Shown one piece after another: positions 17,451-26,010 of a stretch of DNA of 64,000 nt (the first letter of the stretch is position 1; every line of letters starts with the position of its first letter). Made by a program: the position numbers and the translations under genes. The notes under the pieces were generated by a model, which had not been told where the DNA came from, did no database searches, and saw only the letters and a list, made by a program, of their open reading frames with translations. This DNA comes from Anaerococcus ihuae (lineage in GTDB: Bacteria > Bacillota > Clostridia > Tissierellales > Peptoniphilaceae), in the NCBI RefSeq assembly GCF_928368155.1, contig NZ_CAKMRU010000001.1, positions 440,001 through 504,000 on the forward strand, given 5' to 3'.

Positions 17451-17507
17451 GACAAAAATATTTTTTGGAAGTAAAATAATTCTAAATAGAACAGTTCTAA
17501 ATAGAAC
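17449..17507 (+). promoter_or_regulatory. Promoter with tandem operator of the MarR operon
   Basis: Consensus -35 TTGACA (17449-17454), 17-base spacer, -10 TAAAAT (17472-17477). Immediately after come two identical 13-base units TTCTAAATAGAAC at 17480-17492 and 17495-17507, each itself nearly palindromic. They cover the expected transcription start and end four bases before AGGAGG. This is a strong candidate MarR-dimer operator for autorepression. Confidence 0.8.
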
Positions 17508-17520
17508 TAAAGGAGGGCTT

Positions 17521-17967
17521 ATGCATTTTTGGGATCAACATAAAAATATTACCTTATATTATGAAGCATTAACAAAATCAATTTGTGATAAATACGATTT
17601 GAAACAGTTGGAATATGATATTTTGATGTTTTTACATTTTTATCCTCAATTTAATACAGCCGCTGATATTGTAAAAGTAAGAAAATCTACAAAATCTCAC
17701 GTATCTACATCCTTAAAAGTTCTTGAACAAAAAGGCCTTATCGAAAAAAAACAAAACGCTAAAGATAAAAAGTGTATTGAAATTTATCTTCTAAAAAAAT
17801 CTGACGAAATTATAGAAGACGGAATCGACATACAAAAAAAATTTATGTGGGATTTATTTCAAGGAATTTCTGAAGATGAGATGAAAATTTTTAAAGATGT
17901 ATTTGATCAAATTTGTAAAAATGCTGATAATTTTTTGAAAGAAAGTGATAATGAAAAAAATGTATAA
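17521..17967 (+). CDS. MarR family transcriptional regulator
   Basis: 148 residues with the MarR winged helix: LEYDILMFLHFYPQFNTAADIVKVRKSTKSHVSTSLKVLEQKGLIEKKQN, where the recognition helix is about 52-65, followed by the wing and a C-terminal dimerisation helix. ATG 17521 is eight bases after AGGAGG, better than the longer in-frame GTG/ATG extensions upstream that would run back through the operator. Its end overlaps the next gene, so it heads a three-gene operon with two membrane proteins. Confidence 0.9.
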   Translation: MHFWDQHKNITLYYEALTKSICDKYDLKQLEYDILMFLHFYPQFNTAADIVKVRKSTKSHVSTSLKVLEQKGLIEKKQNAKDKKCIEIYLLKKSDEIIEDGIDIQKKFMWDLFQGISEDEMKIFKDVFDQICKNADNFLKESDNEKNV

Positions 17968-18391
17968 AGTTAAAAAACGAAATCTCTTGCTTATTGCTGG
18001 GCTTGTATGGATAATTGCAGGTTTTAATGTAACAAGGCTTGGAATAATTTCTTATAAAATTATTGATAGAAAATGGTATCTGTACTTATTTTCTCTTATT
18101 ATTTTTTTAATTTTTGGAAGTATGTTTTATAAAATGACTAAAAAGCATACAAAAAGAATTTTAGGATACGAGGATTACAAGCCTTTTTGGAATTTTTTTG
18201 ATAAAAAAGCTTATTTAATAATGGTTTTTATGATGGGTGGAGGTATAGGATTTAGGGCTATGAAAATTTTTCCTGATATTTTTATTGGGTTTTTTTATAC
18301 TGGTTTGGGATTAGCTTTGACTTTTTCTGGTTTGATTTTTATAAATAATTTTTTTAAATATAATAAATTATTTAAAAAGGAGAGTTTGTAA
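17951..18391 (+). CDS. Four-helix membrane protein in the MarR operon
   Basis: About 146 residues and four membrane helices (NLLLIAGLVWIIAGFNV, WYLYLFSLIIFLIFG, the glycine-rich MVFMMGGGIGFRA and FIGFFYTGLGLALTFSG). The start overlaps the end of the MarR gene, with ATG 17951 or 17960 both possible, which implies coupled translation. I recognise no family. Its regulator and the paired downstream membrane protein suggest a small membrane system induced by a ligand or stress. Confidence 0.75.
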   Translation: MKKMYKVKKRNLLLIAGLVWIIAGFNVTRLGIISYKIIDRKWYLYLFSLIIFLIFGSMFYKMTKKHTKRILGYEDYKPFWNFFDKKAYLIMVFMMGGGIGFRAMKIFPDIFIGFFYTGLGLALTFSGLIFINNFFKYNKLFKKESL

Positions 18392-19071
18392 TGAAAAGTG
18401 ACGCTTACAGTCCAAAAATTTTTGATTTATTTGAAGTTATTTTTGATATTGGATATTTAACCTTTGATTTGATAGCAGGAATTTTATTTTTTATTTTTTC
18501 AAAAGCTAATCCCTTGTTTATTTTGTATGGAATTTTAACCTTGACCTTGTGTTTTGGAGATGCTTTTCATTTAATTCCTAGAGTGAAAAGGGCTCTTTAT
18601 GGAAGTAATAAAAAAATAAATAGACAACTAGGCCTTGGCCTTCAAGTTTCATCAATAACAATGACTATTTTTTATATTTTACTCCTTTATATTTGGAAAT
18701 TAACTTTTCCTGAATTAAAGGCTTCTTTTATAATTGAAATTATTGTTTGGATTACATGCATTATAAGAATATTTATTTGCTTTTTACCACAAAACAATTG
18801 GCTTACAAATGATGGAAATATGAAATTATCTATAATTAGAAATTCAGTTTTTGCGATTACAGGAATTGGTATTATTATTTTATATATTATTTCTGGAGAT
18901 ACTAACAATTATAATATGACAAGAATGGTCTGGGCGATAATTATTTCATTTGTTTGTTATTTGCCGGTAACTATATTTAGTAAAAAATATCCAAAGATTG
19001 GCATGCTAATGATACCTAAAACTTGTGCATATATTTGGATAATAGTTATGGGGCTTCAAATATTGTTTTAA
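18391..19071 (+). CDS. Seven-helix membrane protein in the MarR operon
   Basis: 226 residues with about seven membrane helices, short polar loops and no large soluble part. AAAGGAG precedes the ATG, which overlaps the last base of the previous stop codon. No motif that I can assign to a transporter family. It is the last gene of the MarR operon. Confidence 0.75.
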   Translation: MKSDAYSPKIFDLFEVIFDIGYLTFDLIAGILFFIFSKANPLFILYGILTLTLCFGDAFHLIPRVKRALYGSNKKINRQLGLGLQVSSITMTIFYILLLYIWKLTFPELKASFIIEIIVWITCIIRIFICFLPQNNWLTNDGNMKLSIIRNSVFAITGIGIIILYIISGDTNNYNMTRMVWAIIISFVCYLPVTIFSKKYPKIGMLMIPKTCAYIWIIVMGLQILF

Positions 19072-19183
19072 ATAATTAGGTATAATTTGTTGAAATGAGA
19101 GATTTATAAAAAAATTTGATAAAAAAAACACAATAACTTATAATTAAATTAGATAATGATTTAATTAGAAAAGGAGATTTATT

Positions 19184-20278
19184 ATGAAATTATTAAGAGC
19201 CATGCGTGAACCATTAAAGTATGTGCAAGGAAAAGATGCTTTATTAAAATTCCATGAAGAAATGGAATATATGGGAAAAAGATGGCTATTTATATGTTCT
19301 AACAGTGGATACAAGGCTTGCCATGAAAAAATAGAAAAATCTTTTGAAGGATATGATGATTATAGGCGCTATGAAGTTTTTGGTGGAATTTCCAGCAAGG
19401 GCGAAATTGAAAAGATGAAAAAAATTGTTGAAGATGACAAGATTGATACAGTAGTTGCAGTAGGCGGTGGATCTGCAGTTGATACTGCAAAAGCTACAGC
19501 TTTTTATGCAAAAAAACATATAGTTATAGTTCCAACAGTAGTTGCAACCGATGCTCCTTGTACAGGGCTTTCTGTAATTTATAATGATGATGGAAGTTTT
19601 GATTCATATTTATTTTATCCAACAAATCCTGATGCAGTTTTGGTTGACAGCCAAGTTATTGCAAACGCTCCAGTTAAATTTTTAATTGCAGGAATGGGAG
19701 ATGCTTTAGGAACATATTTTGAAGGTAGAGCGTCAATCAGAACAGAATCTCCAAGTTTGGAGGGAACTGGAATTACAAGAACAGGGCTTGCAATTGCAAA
19801 ATTATGCTACGAAACTTTAAGAGCATATGGTTCTCAAGCTATAAAAGCGTGTGAAAATAATGTTGTAACACCAGCTTTAGATGCAATTATCGAAGCAAAT
19901 ACTTATATGTCTGGAGTAGGTGCAGACAATGTAAACTGTGCAGCTGCCCATTCATTTTATAATGGCTTAACTTCATTAGGTGGTCATGAGGCATATCATG
20001 GATCATGTGTTGCTTTTGGTACTTTGGTTCAATTAGTTTTGGAAGGAGTTTCAAAAGAAGAATTCGAAGACGTTCAAGGATTTTGCTTAGAGGTTGGACT
20101 TCCAGTAACTTTGGAAGAGCTTGGGGTAAGCAAAGACGAAGAAATTAAAACAATAGCAAAAAATGCTTGTGTAGAAGGAGAAACAATTCATAATCTTGCA
20201 GGAGATGTGACTCCAGATGAATTGTATGCTGCTATAATTGCAACTGATGCAATGGGAAAAGCAGTTTTAAGAAAATAA
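19184..20278 (+). CDS. gldA: Glycerol dehydrogenase
   Basis: 364-residue iron-containing-type alcohol dehydrogenase family member, NAD+-dependent, oxidising glycerol to dihydroxyacetone. Visible are the nucleotide loop VVAVGGGSAVDTAKATA, the VPTVVATDAPCTGLSVIY stretch, and the metal ligands Asp in AGMGDALGT and His in AAHSFYNGL and AYHGSCVAFG. Length equals the family norm. AAAAGGAG precedes the ATG, and a strong terminator follows, so it is transcribed alone. Supports glycerol use or redox balancing. Confidence 0.93.
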   Translation: MKLLRAMREPLKYVQGKDALLKFHEEMEYMGKRWLFICSNSGYKACHEKIEKSFEGYDDYRRYEVFGGISSKGEIEKMKKIVEDDKIDTVVAVGGGSAVDTAKATAFYAKKHIVIVPTVVATDAPCTGLSVIYNDDGSFDSYLFYPTNPDAVLVDSQVIANAPVKFLIAGMGDALGTYFEGRASIRTESPSLEGTGITRTGLAIAKLCYETLRAYGSQAIKACENNVVTPALDAIIEANTYMSGVGADNVNCAAAHSFYNGLTSLGGHEAYHGSCVAFGTLVQLVLEGVSKEEFEDVQGFCLEVGLPVTLEELGVSKDEEIKTIAKNACVEGETIHNLAGDVTPDELYAAIIATDAMGKAVLRK

Positions 20279-20291
20279 AATAATATAAGTT

Positions 20292-20330
20292 AAAAAAGTT
20301 TTGATATTTTTTAATGTCAAAACTTTTTTT
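20292..20330 (+). terminator. Intrinsic terminator of gldA
   Basis: AAAAAAGTTTTGA (20292-20304) pairs with TCAAAACTTTTTT (from 20317), followed by further T residues. Confidence 0.85.
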
Positions 20331-20392
20331 ATCTAAAAATTGAAAACTAAAAAATATAGGATTATTATTAGAAATAATTATAAGGAGTCAAT

Positions 20393-21016
20393 ATGAAAGA
20401 TTTTATAAATATTTTTGAAATTAATGATGAATTTATAAAAGAATATGCATCTGCTCGGTTAAATCGTAAAATTTTTAATGCATATAATAGGATTTTGTGT
20501 GTTTTATTGATAATATTTGGTCTAATCTTAATTATCTTTCCTATAAAATACTCTATTGGTCCAGATCTTATGTTTATTGGAATTTCTGATATTATAGTTA
20601 GTCTTATCTTATTTATAGGCTATGTAATTAATTTTAAAAAATATACAAGTACAATGAAGGCAAGAATAGAAATTTTAGGAAAAAATATTAAAGAAGTTAA
20701 AAATGAAATTCATGACAATCTTTGTATAACCACTAATAACATCAAAGATAGGAGTTATGAAATATTATTATCTTTTCTTGATGATCATTTTGAAAGTAAA
20801 AATTATTATTTTCTTATTTTTAGTGGTGATATTCTAGTTACTTTTAAAAAGAATGGATTTATAAAAGGTGATTATATTGAATTTGAAAATTTTCTTGCTA
20901 AATATCCAAAAAAGAAAAACACAAGAGCTCTTATTCTAGGAGTTTGTTTGACTCTGTTAATTTTAATTAATCTTAAATATTTAATTAATTTGTATAAATA
21001 TTATTTAATTTTTTAA
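20393..21016 (+). CDS. Membrane protein of unknown function
   Basis: 207 residues. Two helices in the first third (about 29-50 and 57-80), a cytoplasmic or external domain of about 90 residues that includes FLDDHFESKNYYFLIFSGD, and a C-terminal helix ending in IF. TAAGGAG precedes the ATG by seven bases. The overall plan (two helices, soluble domain with a hydrophobic sheet, last helix) recalls YcxB-like proteins, but I cannot assign a family with confidence. Confidence 0.7.
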   Translation: MKDFINIFEINDEFIKEYASARLNRKIFNAYNRILCVLLIIFGLILIIFPIKYSIGPDLMFIGISDIIVSLILFIGYVINFKKYTSTMKARIEILGKNIKEVKNEIHDNLCITTNNIKDRSYEILLSFLDDHFESKNYYFLIFSGDILVTFKKNGFIKGDYIEFENFLAKYPKKKNTRALILGVCLTLLILINLKYLINLYKYYLIF

Positions 21017-21091
21017 TTTGCTTATTTTTGAAAAAGTTTAGCACATTTTCTTATGGGTATAGTATTTGTAAGAATTACAAGGGAGGATTTT

Positions 21092-21580
21092 ATGGATCAA
21101 TATAAATTGGTTGAAGATAAATTGAATGAATTGGGAATTAATTTTAAGATAGTTGACCATCCACCTGCTTATACTACAGAGCTAGCTGACAAATTTATCG
21201 AAGGCCATGAGGGAGTTCGTACTAAGTCTATGTTTTTAACCGATAGGAAAAAAAGAAATTTTTATCTAGTTATTCTTGATGAAAGTAAAAGATTAGATAT
21301 GGATTTTTTTAAGGACTTAGTTGGTGAGAAAAAAGTAAAAATGGCTTCAGAAAATTCTTTGATGGAAAAAATGAAACTTCCAGCAGGGGTTGTTTCTCCA
21401 TTTGGTTTATTAAATAATGAAGATCACGATATTAAATTTTTTATGGATAAGGAAATTGCTGATGAAGAAATAATGACCTTTCATCCAAATACAAATGAAA
21501 AAACACTATTTATTAAAACAAAAGATTTATTTAAATATCTTGAAAATATAGGATATTTGGTAAATGTTGTAGAATTATAA
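21092..21580 (+). CDS. YbaK/ProX-type aminoacyl-tRNA deacylase
   Basis: 162 residues of the YbaK/EbsC fold, which hydrolyses mischarged tRNAPro in trans (ProXp-ala/PrdX group). Seen are FKIVDHPPAYTTEL at the N-terminus, EGVRTKSMFLTDRKKRNFYLVIL (with the conserved Lys), and GVVSPFGLLNN before the C-terminal HPNTNEKTLFIKTKDLFKYL. ATG 21092 is six bases after GGGAGG; an upstream in-frame ATG at 21053 lacks a site. Followed by a terminator. Confidence 0.9.
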   Translation: MDQYKLVEDKLNELGINFKIVDHPPAYTTELADKFIEGHEGVRTKSMFLTDRKKRNFYLVILDESKRLDMDFFKDLVGEKKVKMASENSLMEKMKLPAGVVSPFGLLNNEDHDIKFFMDKEIADEEIMTFHPNTNEKTLFIKTKDLFKYLENIGYLVNVVEL

Positions 21581-21587
21581 ATATTAA

Positions 21588-21613
21588 AGGCATCTAGGAT
21601 TAGATGCTTTTTT
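21588..21613 (+). terminator. Intrinsic terminator after the deacylase gene
   Basis: GCATCTA (21590-21596) and TAGATGC (21601-21607) with a GGAT loop, followed by TTTTTTA. Confidence 0.85.
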
Positions 21614-21657
21614 ACTGGTATATATTAAGATAGATAGACAAAGATAAAGGATATATT

Positions 21658-22710
21658 ATGGAAAAGAAAAAAAGCAGATTTAAGATATTAAAATATATTT
21701 TACTAATATTTTTTATAGGATTTATTATAAGTTTGTGTACAAATAAATTTTTAAAAACAGATTTTAATAATTTGTCAAAGTTAGATAGAGAGATTATTGA
21801 AGAGTATTATAAATTTTATAAAAATGATGAAAAATTATGGAAAGGTTATAATTTAAAAGATAAGGACATATTGATAATAAATGAAAATATTGTAGGGGAT
21901 TTTTATTTACTTACAAAGGATAAAAACATAAGATCTATTTTTGCAAAAAAAATAAATACAAAAGAAAATGATATAGATATTTATAGGATTTGTAAGTTCT
22001 ATCCTAAAAGATTAGAGTATTTAATTGGAAATTTTAATACTATAGATAAAAACTATAGTATTTTAGGAAAGAAGGATATTTTTTATTTAAAATACAATCA
22101 AGATTCAATAAGTAAAAAATTTTCATCTCTACATTTTTTACCTTTTCTAAGCCATGAGGCTTTTCATTATTATATGCAAAAAGATTGGGATAATATAACT
22201 TTTAGGGGATATTCTTATAATGATAAAGAATTAGATTTGTTAAATAAAGAGTATGAAGTTTTAGGAGAAATTAAAAATGCTCTTGATAAAAATGCTGATA
22301 AAAACACATTGGAGAATTTGGGTAAAGAATATTTAAAGGTTATGGATGAAAGATTTGAAAATACAGATTCTGAGAAAATTCAAGCTGAAATTTTTGAAGA
22401 AACTATGGAAGGAACTGCAAATTATGTATCTATAAAAGCAGCAAAAGTTGTTGGGTATGATTATGGGATTTTGTATTTTGATAATACGAAAAACGTAAAA
22501 TTTGATGAAATAGTTCCAACAATAAAAAAAGGACAAATCAATCAAAGTATAATCGGAGAAAAGATAGTTTATGAATCAGGAGCACTTTTGTGTGAGTACT
22601 TGGATAAGATTGAAGTCAAAGATTGGCAAGATAAATTAAATAATAAGGGTAAAAAAGATATAAGCTTATATAGCATTATAGAAGAAAATTTAAATGAGGA
22701 GTTATCATGA
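21658..22710 (+). CDS. Putative membrane-anchored zinc metallopeptidase
   Basis: 350 residues: a basic N-terminus, one membrane helix (about 12-28), then an extracellular domain. It contains H166-E-A-F-H170, an HExxH zinc motif in FLSHEAFHYYMQKDW, and about 80 residues later EETMEGTANYVSIKAAKV, where E247, E248 or E251 could be the third ligand as in gluzincins. I do not recognise the family. The ATG follows AAAGGATATATT. The end overlaps the thioesterase gene. Protease function is inferred from the motif only. Confidence 0.7.
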   Translation: MEKKKSRFKILKYILLIFFIGFIISLCTNKFLKTDFNNLSKLDREIIEEYYKFYKNDEKLWKGYNLKDKDILIINENIVGDFYLLTKDKNIRSIFAKKINTKENDIDIYRICKFYPKRLEYLIGNFNTIDKNYSILGKKDIFYLKYNQDSISKKFSSLHFLPFLSHEAFHYYMQKDWDNITFRGYSYNDKELDLLNKEYEVLGEIKNALDKNADKNTLENLGKEYLKVMDERFENTDSEKIQAEIFEETMEGTANYVSIKAAKVVGYDYGILYFDNTKNVKFDEIVPTIKKGQINQSIIGEKIVYESGALLCEYLDKIEVKDWQDKLNNKGKKDISLYSIIEENLNEELS

Positions 22711-23188
22711 AAGATCAAAAAAAATTTCTATACAAGAAACATATGGAGATAGATTTCAACATTGCTGGGGCTGTGGGCCAAAAAATGATATGGGACTTCA
22801 TTTAAAATCATATCCAAGCGAAGATAAAAAAACTGTTAGAACAAAAATTATTCCAGATGAAATCTATACAGGAGGAGTGACTCAAAATCTTTTTGGTGGC
22901 ATGATTGCTATGATTTTTGATTGTCATGGAAAAGCATCAGCAGCATACTTTGCTCATATCGATAAAGGGCTGGAATTTGATGATAATACGATAATTGGAA
23001 GATTTATAACAGCAAGACTTGAAGTTGATTTTAAAAAGTCAACTCCTATGAATGAAGAAATCGAGATGATAGCAAAACTTGAAGAACTTGGCGAAAGAAA
23101 AGCAATTATTAATATGGAATTATTAGCTAAAAATGAAATAAGAGCAAAAGCAAAAATGGTTGCAGTTGCAGTGAAAGATAATATGTAA
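22694..23188 (+). CDS. PaaI-like acyl-CoA thioesterase (possible frameshifted start)
   Basis: Hot-dog fold thioesterase with the N-terminal HCWGCGPKNDMGLHLKSYP signature, GGMIAMIFDCHGKASAAYFA helix and EVDFKKSTP strand. It is nearly identical to the gene at 26011. ATG 22694 has no ribosome binding site. A good one (GAGGAG, 22697-22702) precedes ATG 22707, which is out of frame by one base in a run of eight A (22717-22724); nine A would give MKDQKKISIQETYGD, matching the paralogue. So the gene may be slippage-dependent, lightly broken or affected by a sequence error. Confidence 0.8.
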   Translation: MRSYHERSKKISIQETYGDRFQHCWGCGPKNDMGLHLKSYPSEDKKTVRTKIIPDEIYTGGVTQNLFGGMIAMIFDCHGKASAAYFAHIDKGLEFDDNTIIGRFITARLEVDFKKSTPMNEEIEMIAKLEELGERKAIINMELLAKNEIRAKAKMVAVAVKDNM

Positions 23189-23193
23189 GAAAA

Positions 23194-23235
23194 CACCTAT
23201 ATATTTTTATTTGTAAAATATATAGGTGATTTTTT
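23194..23235 (+). terminator. Intrinsic terminator after the first thioesterase
   Basis: CACCTATATATTTT (23194-23207) pairs perfectly with AAAATATATAGGTG (23215-23228), followed by ATTTTTTT. Confidence 0.85.
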
Positions 23236-23438
23236 TCGGAAAATAATGTTAGCTAGTTGATAATTAAAATTCACAAAGTATTAATTTTCCATCAAGGAGG
23301 AAATTTTGCAAGAAGGTATTATAAAAAAATAAAAGATTTGGATATTTGTATGATTAGAAAAATGTCAGAATTAAAAAGCTGCTCAGGGCATAAACATTCT
23401 AATGTAGCAAATCCAACTCAAAAAAATTTTTTCATATT

Positions 23439-23889
23439 ATTACTCAAGTACAAATGTTTTTGGCAATGGGATTACAAATGTTAATCAAATCACCAATAAC
23501 TGCAATTTGGGCCATTAATAAAATACTAAAAAAAAGTTGGTAATAGTCAGCTGCTACTATCTTAGCCGTAGTATTTTTACTTATTGTTGTGGGAATAATA
23601 CTGTCAATTGTAATTCCAAAATTTAAATTAATTAAAAATTTAATTGATAAATTAAATAGGGTTACAAGAGAAAATTTAATTGGGATTAGAGTTATTAGAG
23701 CCTTTAATGCTGAAAAATATCAAGAAGATAAATTTGAAGATGTAAATACAGATTTGACAAATTTACAAACTTTTAACCAAAAAATGTATGCTTTAATGAT
23801 GGCAATTATATTTTTTGTAATGAATTTTTTGGCATTATCCATTTATTTTATTGGATCAAGATTAATTGATGGGGCAATGATTGCAGAAA
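23439..23889 (+). pseudogene. Fragment of an ABC exporter membrane domain
   Basis: One frame reads ITQVQMFLAMGLQMLIKSPI, AIWAINKIL, then in-frame TAA-TAG at 23541-23546, then VGIILSIVIPKFKLIKNLID, LNRVTRENLIGIRVIRAFNA and YFIGSRLIDGAM. This is the middle of an MsbA/LmrA-type half-exporter transmembrane domain. The first helices and the whole ATPase domain are absent, and similarity ends around GAMIAEK. The segment 23257-23438 may hold a further decayed part but I cannot align it safely. Confidence 0.85.
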
Positions 23890-23962
23890 AAAATAAAAAT
23901 AGAAAAAAGCCCAAACAAGAGGGCTTATTTCCTATGGTCAAATTTAGTAATAAATTTATTTA

Positions 23963-24275
23963 ACTTTTTTAAAAAAACACTTGATTTTACCTAGCAGGTT
24001 TCGAGCAGATAAACAAGCATTGATTTTGGTTTTTATCCAGATTTATCGTACGTAGTGAGTGGAGAAATCTCTTGGAATCTCTCTATGCGTTCGTTTCACT
24101 CACACTAAAACACCTTTGCTTTTCAAACTTCTTCGTGCTTTCGCACTTAGTTTTAGGGATAAATTTGCAAAATCAATGCACATTTATCTAGTCGAGATGG
24201 TACGTAGATTAATTTTTATTTTAAAATAAAATGTTATCTACATTCATACTTTGTCTACACTTTGTCACCCTGGAA
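23963..24275 (-). repeat. Fold-back repeat element, long and degraded copy (copy A)
   Basis: No gene. Read on the minus strand it shares blocks with copy C at 48290-48451: GTAGACAAAGTATGAATGTA, TACGTACCATCTCGACTA and GTGAGTGAAACGAACGCA followed by GAGAGAT...GAGATTTCTCC. Between the second and third blocks it carries about 80 extra bases with their own hairpin (AAGTGCGAAAGCACTT-like). A terminator-like hairpin CACC...GGTGTTTTTT follows at 24265-24290. It belongs to the same dispersed family but lacks a clear flanking duplication. Confidence 0.7.
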
Positions 24276-24407
24276 ATTAGGTGTTTTTTATTTTACATTT
24301 TTGATTACAATTGTTAAATTTGTGTAAAATTTTTTGTATTTTTGATTGTAAATAAATTTATCGGGGTAAAATTTTAATGAAAGTAAATGATTTAGAATGG
24401 AGGAAGT

Positions 24408-25373
24408 GTGAGAAAGAAATTTAGGGATAAGTTTACAGATCCTAATCTTATAAAAAAAATTAATGATCTTGAAAATTCTCCACAAATGCAGGAGAAATTA
24501 AATTCTATTAAAAAACAGATGAAAAGTAAAACTTTTGATCCTATATACACAATATCTTCTCTAGGAATTTTTGGAATAATTCTTGCTATTTTTATTTTTT
24601 TGTTTTTTGGAAGGTATATTTTAATAATTTTAATTTTGGGTTGGGAATTTATTTCAAAATTTTTAAAAAAAAGAAAGATTGATGTTGGGAAATTATATGC
24701 TAATAATTTTTTGCTTCCAATTTTAGAAAATATTTTACCAAATACAAAGATTAATTATTTTGAAGGTATAAAATATGAGATTATTAAAAATATTTTTTCT
24801 GATTTTGAAAAATATTATTCAAATTGTCATATAATTTTTGGGGATGATTATAAGACAGAATTTTCAAATCTACATATTTTTCATTATGTTGAAAACAGCG
24901 AAGGGAATAGTAGAAAAGTTTATGATTATATGGGGCAAATATTAGTTTCTAACCTAAAAACTAATATAGACGGTCATATAAGAATTGTTCCTGTTGTTGA
25001 TAAAAATTTATTTGGATATAAAAAATATGGAATTTATAATAAAAAGCATAAAGATGAAGAAGAAATTGAAACAGAATATATTGATTTTAATGAAACATAT
25101 TCAATTTTTTCTACAGATGAATTTTATACAAGATTAGTTTTAAATCCTCATATTATGGAGATTTTGAATAAATGGAAGGATAAGATGAGAGTTTCTATTT
25201 ATATGAATGAGAAATATATTTCTATATCTTTTGAATCTAACGAAAATTTATTTTATCTTCCTAGTACAAAAACAGAAATTGATGGACTTTCACTTGCTGG
25301 TGAATATGAAAAAGTAAGTGAAAAACTTGCGGATTTTTATGGATTAATTGATATAATAAGTGAAAAATTATAA
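24408..25373 (+). CDS. DUF3137 membrane protein
   Basis: 321 residues with two adjacent membrane helices (about 46-80) followed by a long soluble domain containing NTKINYFEGIKYEIIKNIFSDF and the late VSIYMNEKYISISFES region, as in DUF3137 proteins. The start is GTG 24408 just after TGGAGGAAGT. It lies ten bases upstream of a lemA gene; DUF3137 and LemA proteins are often adjacent, suggesting a joint membrane function that is still unknown. Confidence 0.8.
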   Translation: MRKKFRDKFTDPNLIKKINDLENSPQMQEKLNSIKKQMKSKTFDPIYTISSLGIFGIILAIFIFLFFGRYILIILILGWEFISKFLKKRKIDVGKLYANNFLLPILENILPNTKINYFEGIKYEIIKNIFSDFEKYYSNCHIIFGDDYKTEFSNLHIFHYVENSEGNSRKVYDYMGQILVSNLKTNIDGHIRIVPVVDKNLFGYKKYGIYNKKHKDEEEIETEYIDFNETYSIFSTDEFYTRLVLNPHIMEILNKWKDKMRVSIYMNEKYISISFESNENLFYLPSTKTEIDGLSLAGEYEKVSEKLADFYGLIDIISEKL

Positions 25374-25382
25374 GGAGAAAGT

Positions 25383-25943
25383 ATGAAAAAAATAACATTA
25401 TTACTGATTTTGCCATTTTTATTTATCTTAGTTTTAAGCTTTTTAATAAAAACATCTAATAAGTTTAATAGGTATGGGATAATTATTGAAGAATCAAAGA
25501 GAAATTTGGATGTGGCTTTGGCAAAAAGATATGATACAATTTGTGAAATGATTAAAGTTTGTAAATCATATGCTAGGCATGAAAAAAGCATATTTTCAGA
25601 AGTAACTATGGCAAGATCTGGATCTAATATTAAAGATCTTAACAAAACTATTAATAATCAAGATAAGACAATCGAAAAAATATTTGCCTTGGCAGAGGCC
25701 TACCCTGAATTAAAATCTTCAGAAGAGTTCTTGAATTTACAAGATCAAATAGACGATGAAAATGAGCAATTGGCTGCTGCAAAAAGAATTGTAAATAATA
25801 ATATTTCCAAATTAAATCAAGATATAGTAACTTTTCCAAAATCAATAGTTGCAAGTATGAAAGGCTTGAGAAAAGCTGACTTTTTGAATGAAGAGAATAT
25901 AGAAAGAAAAAAATCATTGGAAGATTTTGATTACGAAGTTTAG
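25383..25943 (+). CDS. lemA: LemA family protein
   Basis: 186 residues with one N-terminal membrane helix (about 4-22) and a helical bundle characteristic of LemA: RYDTICEMIKVCKSYARHEKSIFSEVTMARS, then AEAYPELKSSEEFLNLQDQIDDENEQLAAAKRIVN. AAGGAGAAAGT precedes the ATG. It forms a two-gene unit with the DUF3137 gene. The molecular role of LemA is not established. Confidence 0.92.
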   Translation: MKKITLLLILPFLFILVLSFLIKTSNKFNRYGIIIEESKRNLDVALAKRYDTICEMIKVCKSYARHEKSIFSEVTMARSGSNIKDLNKTINNQDKTIEKIFALAEAYPELKSSEEFLNLQDQIDDENEQLAAAKRIVNNNISKLNQDIVTFPKSIVASMKGLRKADFLNEENIERKKSLEDFDYEV

Positions 25944-26010
25944 ATATTTAAATATATATTTAGGGTATAAATTTACAAGAGAAATATTATTTGTAAATTA
26001 GGAGAAATAT

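Noticed and set aside
23257-23484. 75-residue open frame after the first thioesterase
   Set aside because: Composition is odd, there is no convincing ribosome site, and the region lies in or next to the decayed ABC exporter; treated as non-coding.
24000-24280. CRISPR-like array
   Set aside because: The repeated blocks are hairpin arms of one fold-back element, not regularly spaced direct repeats, and there are no cas genes.
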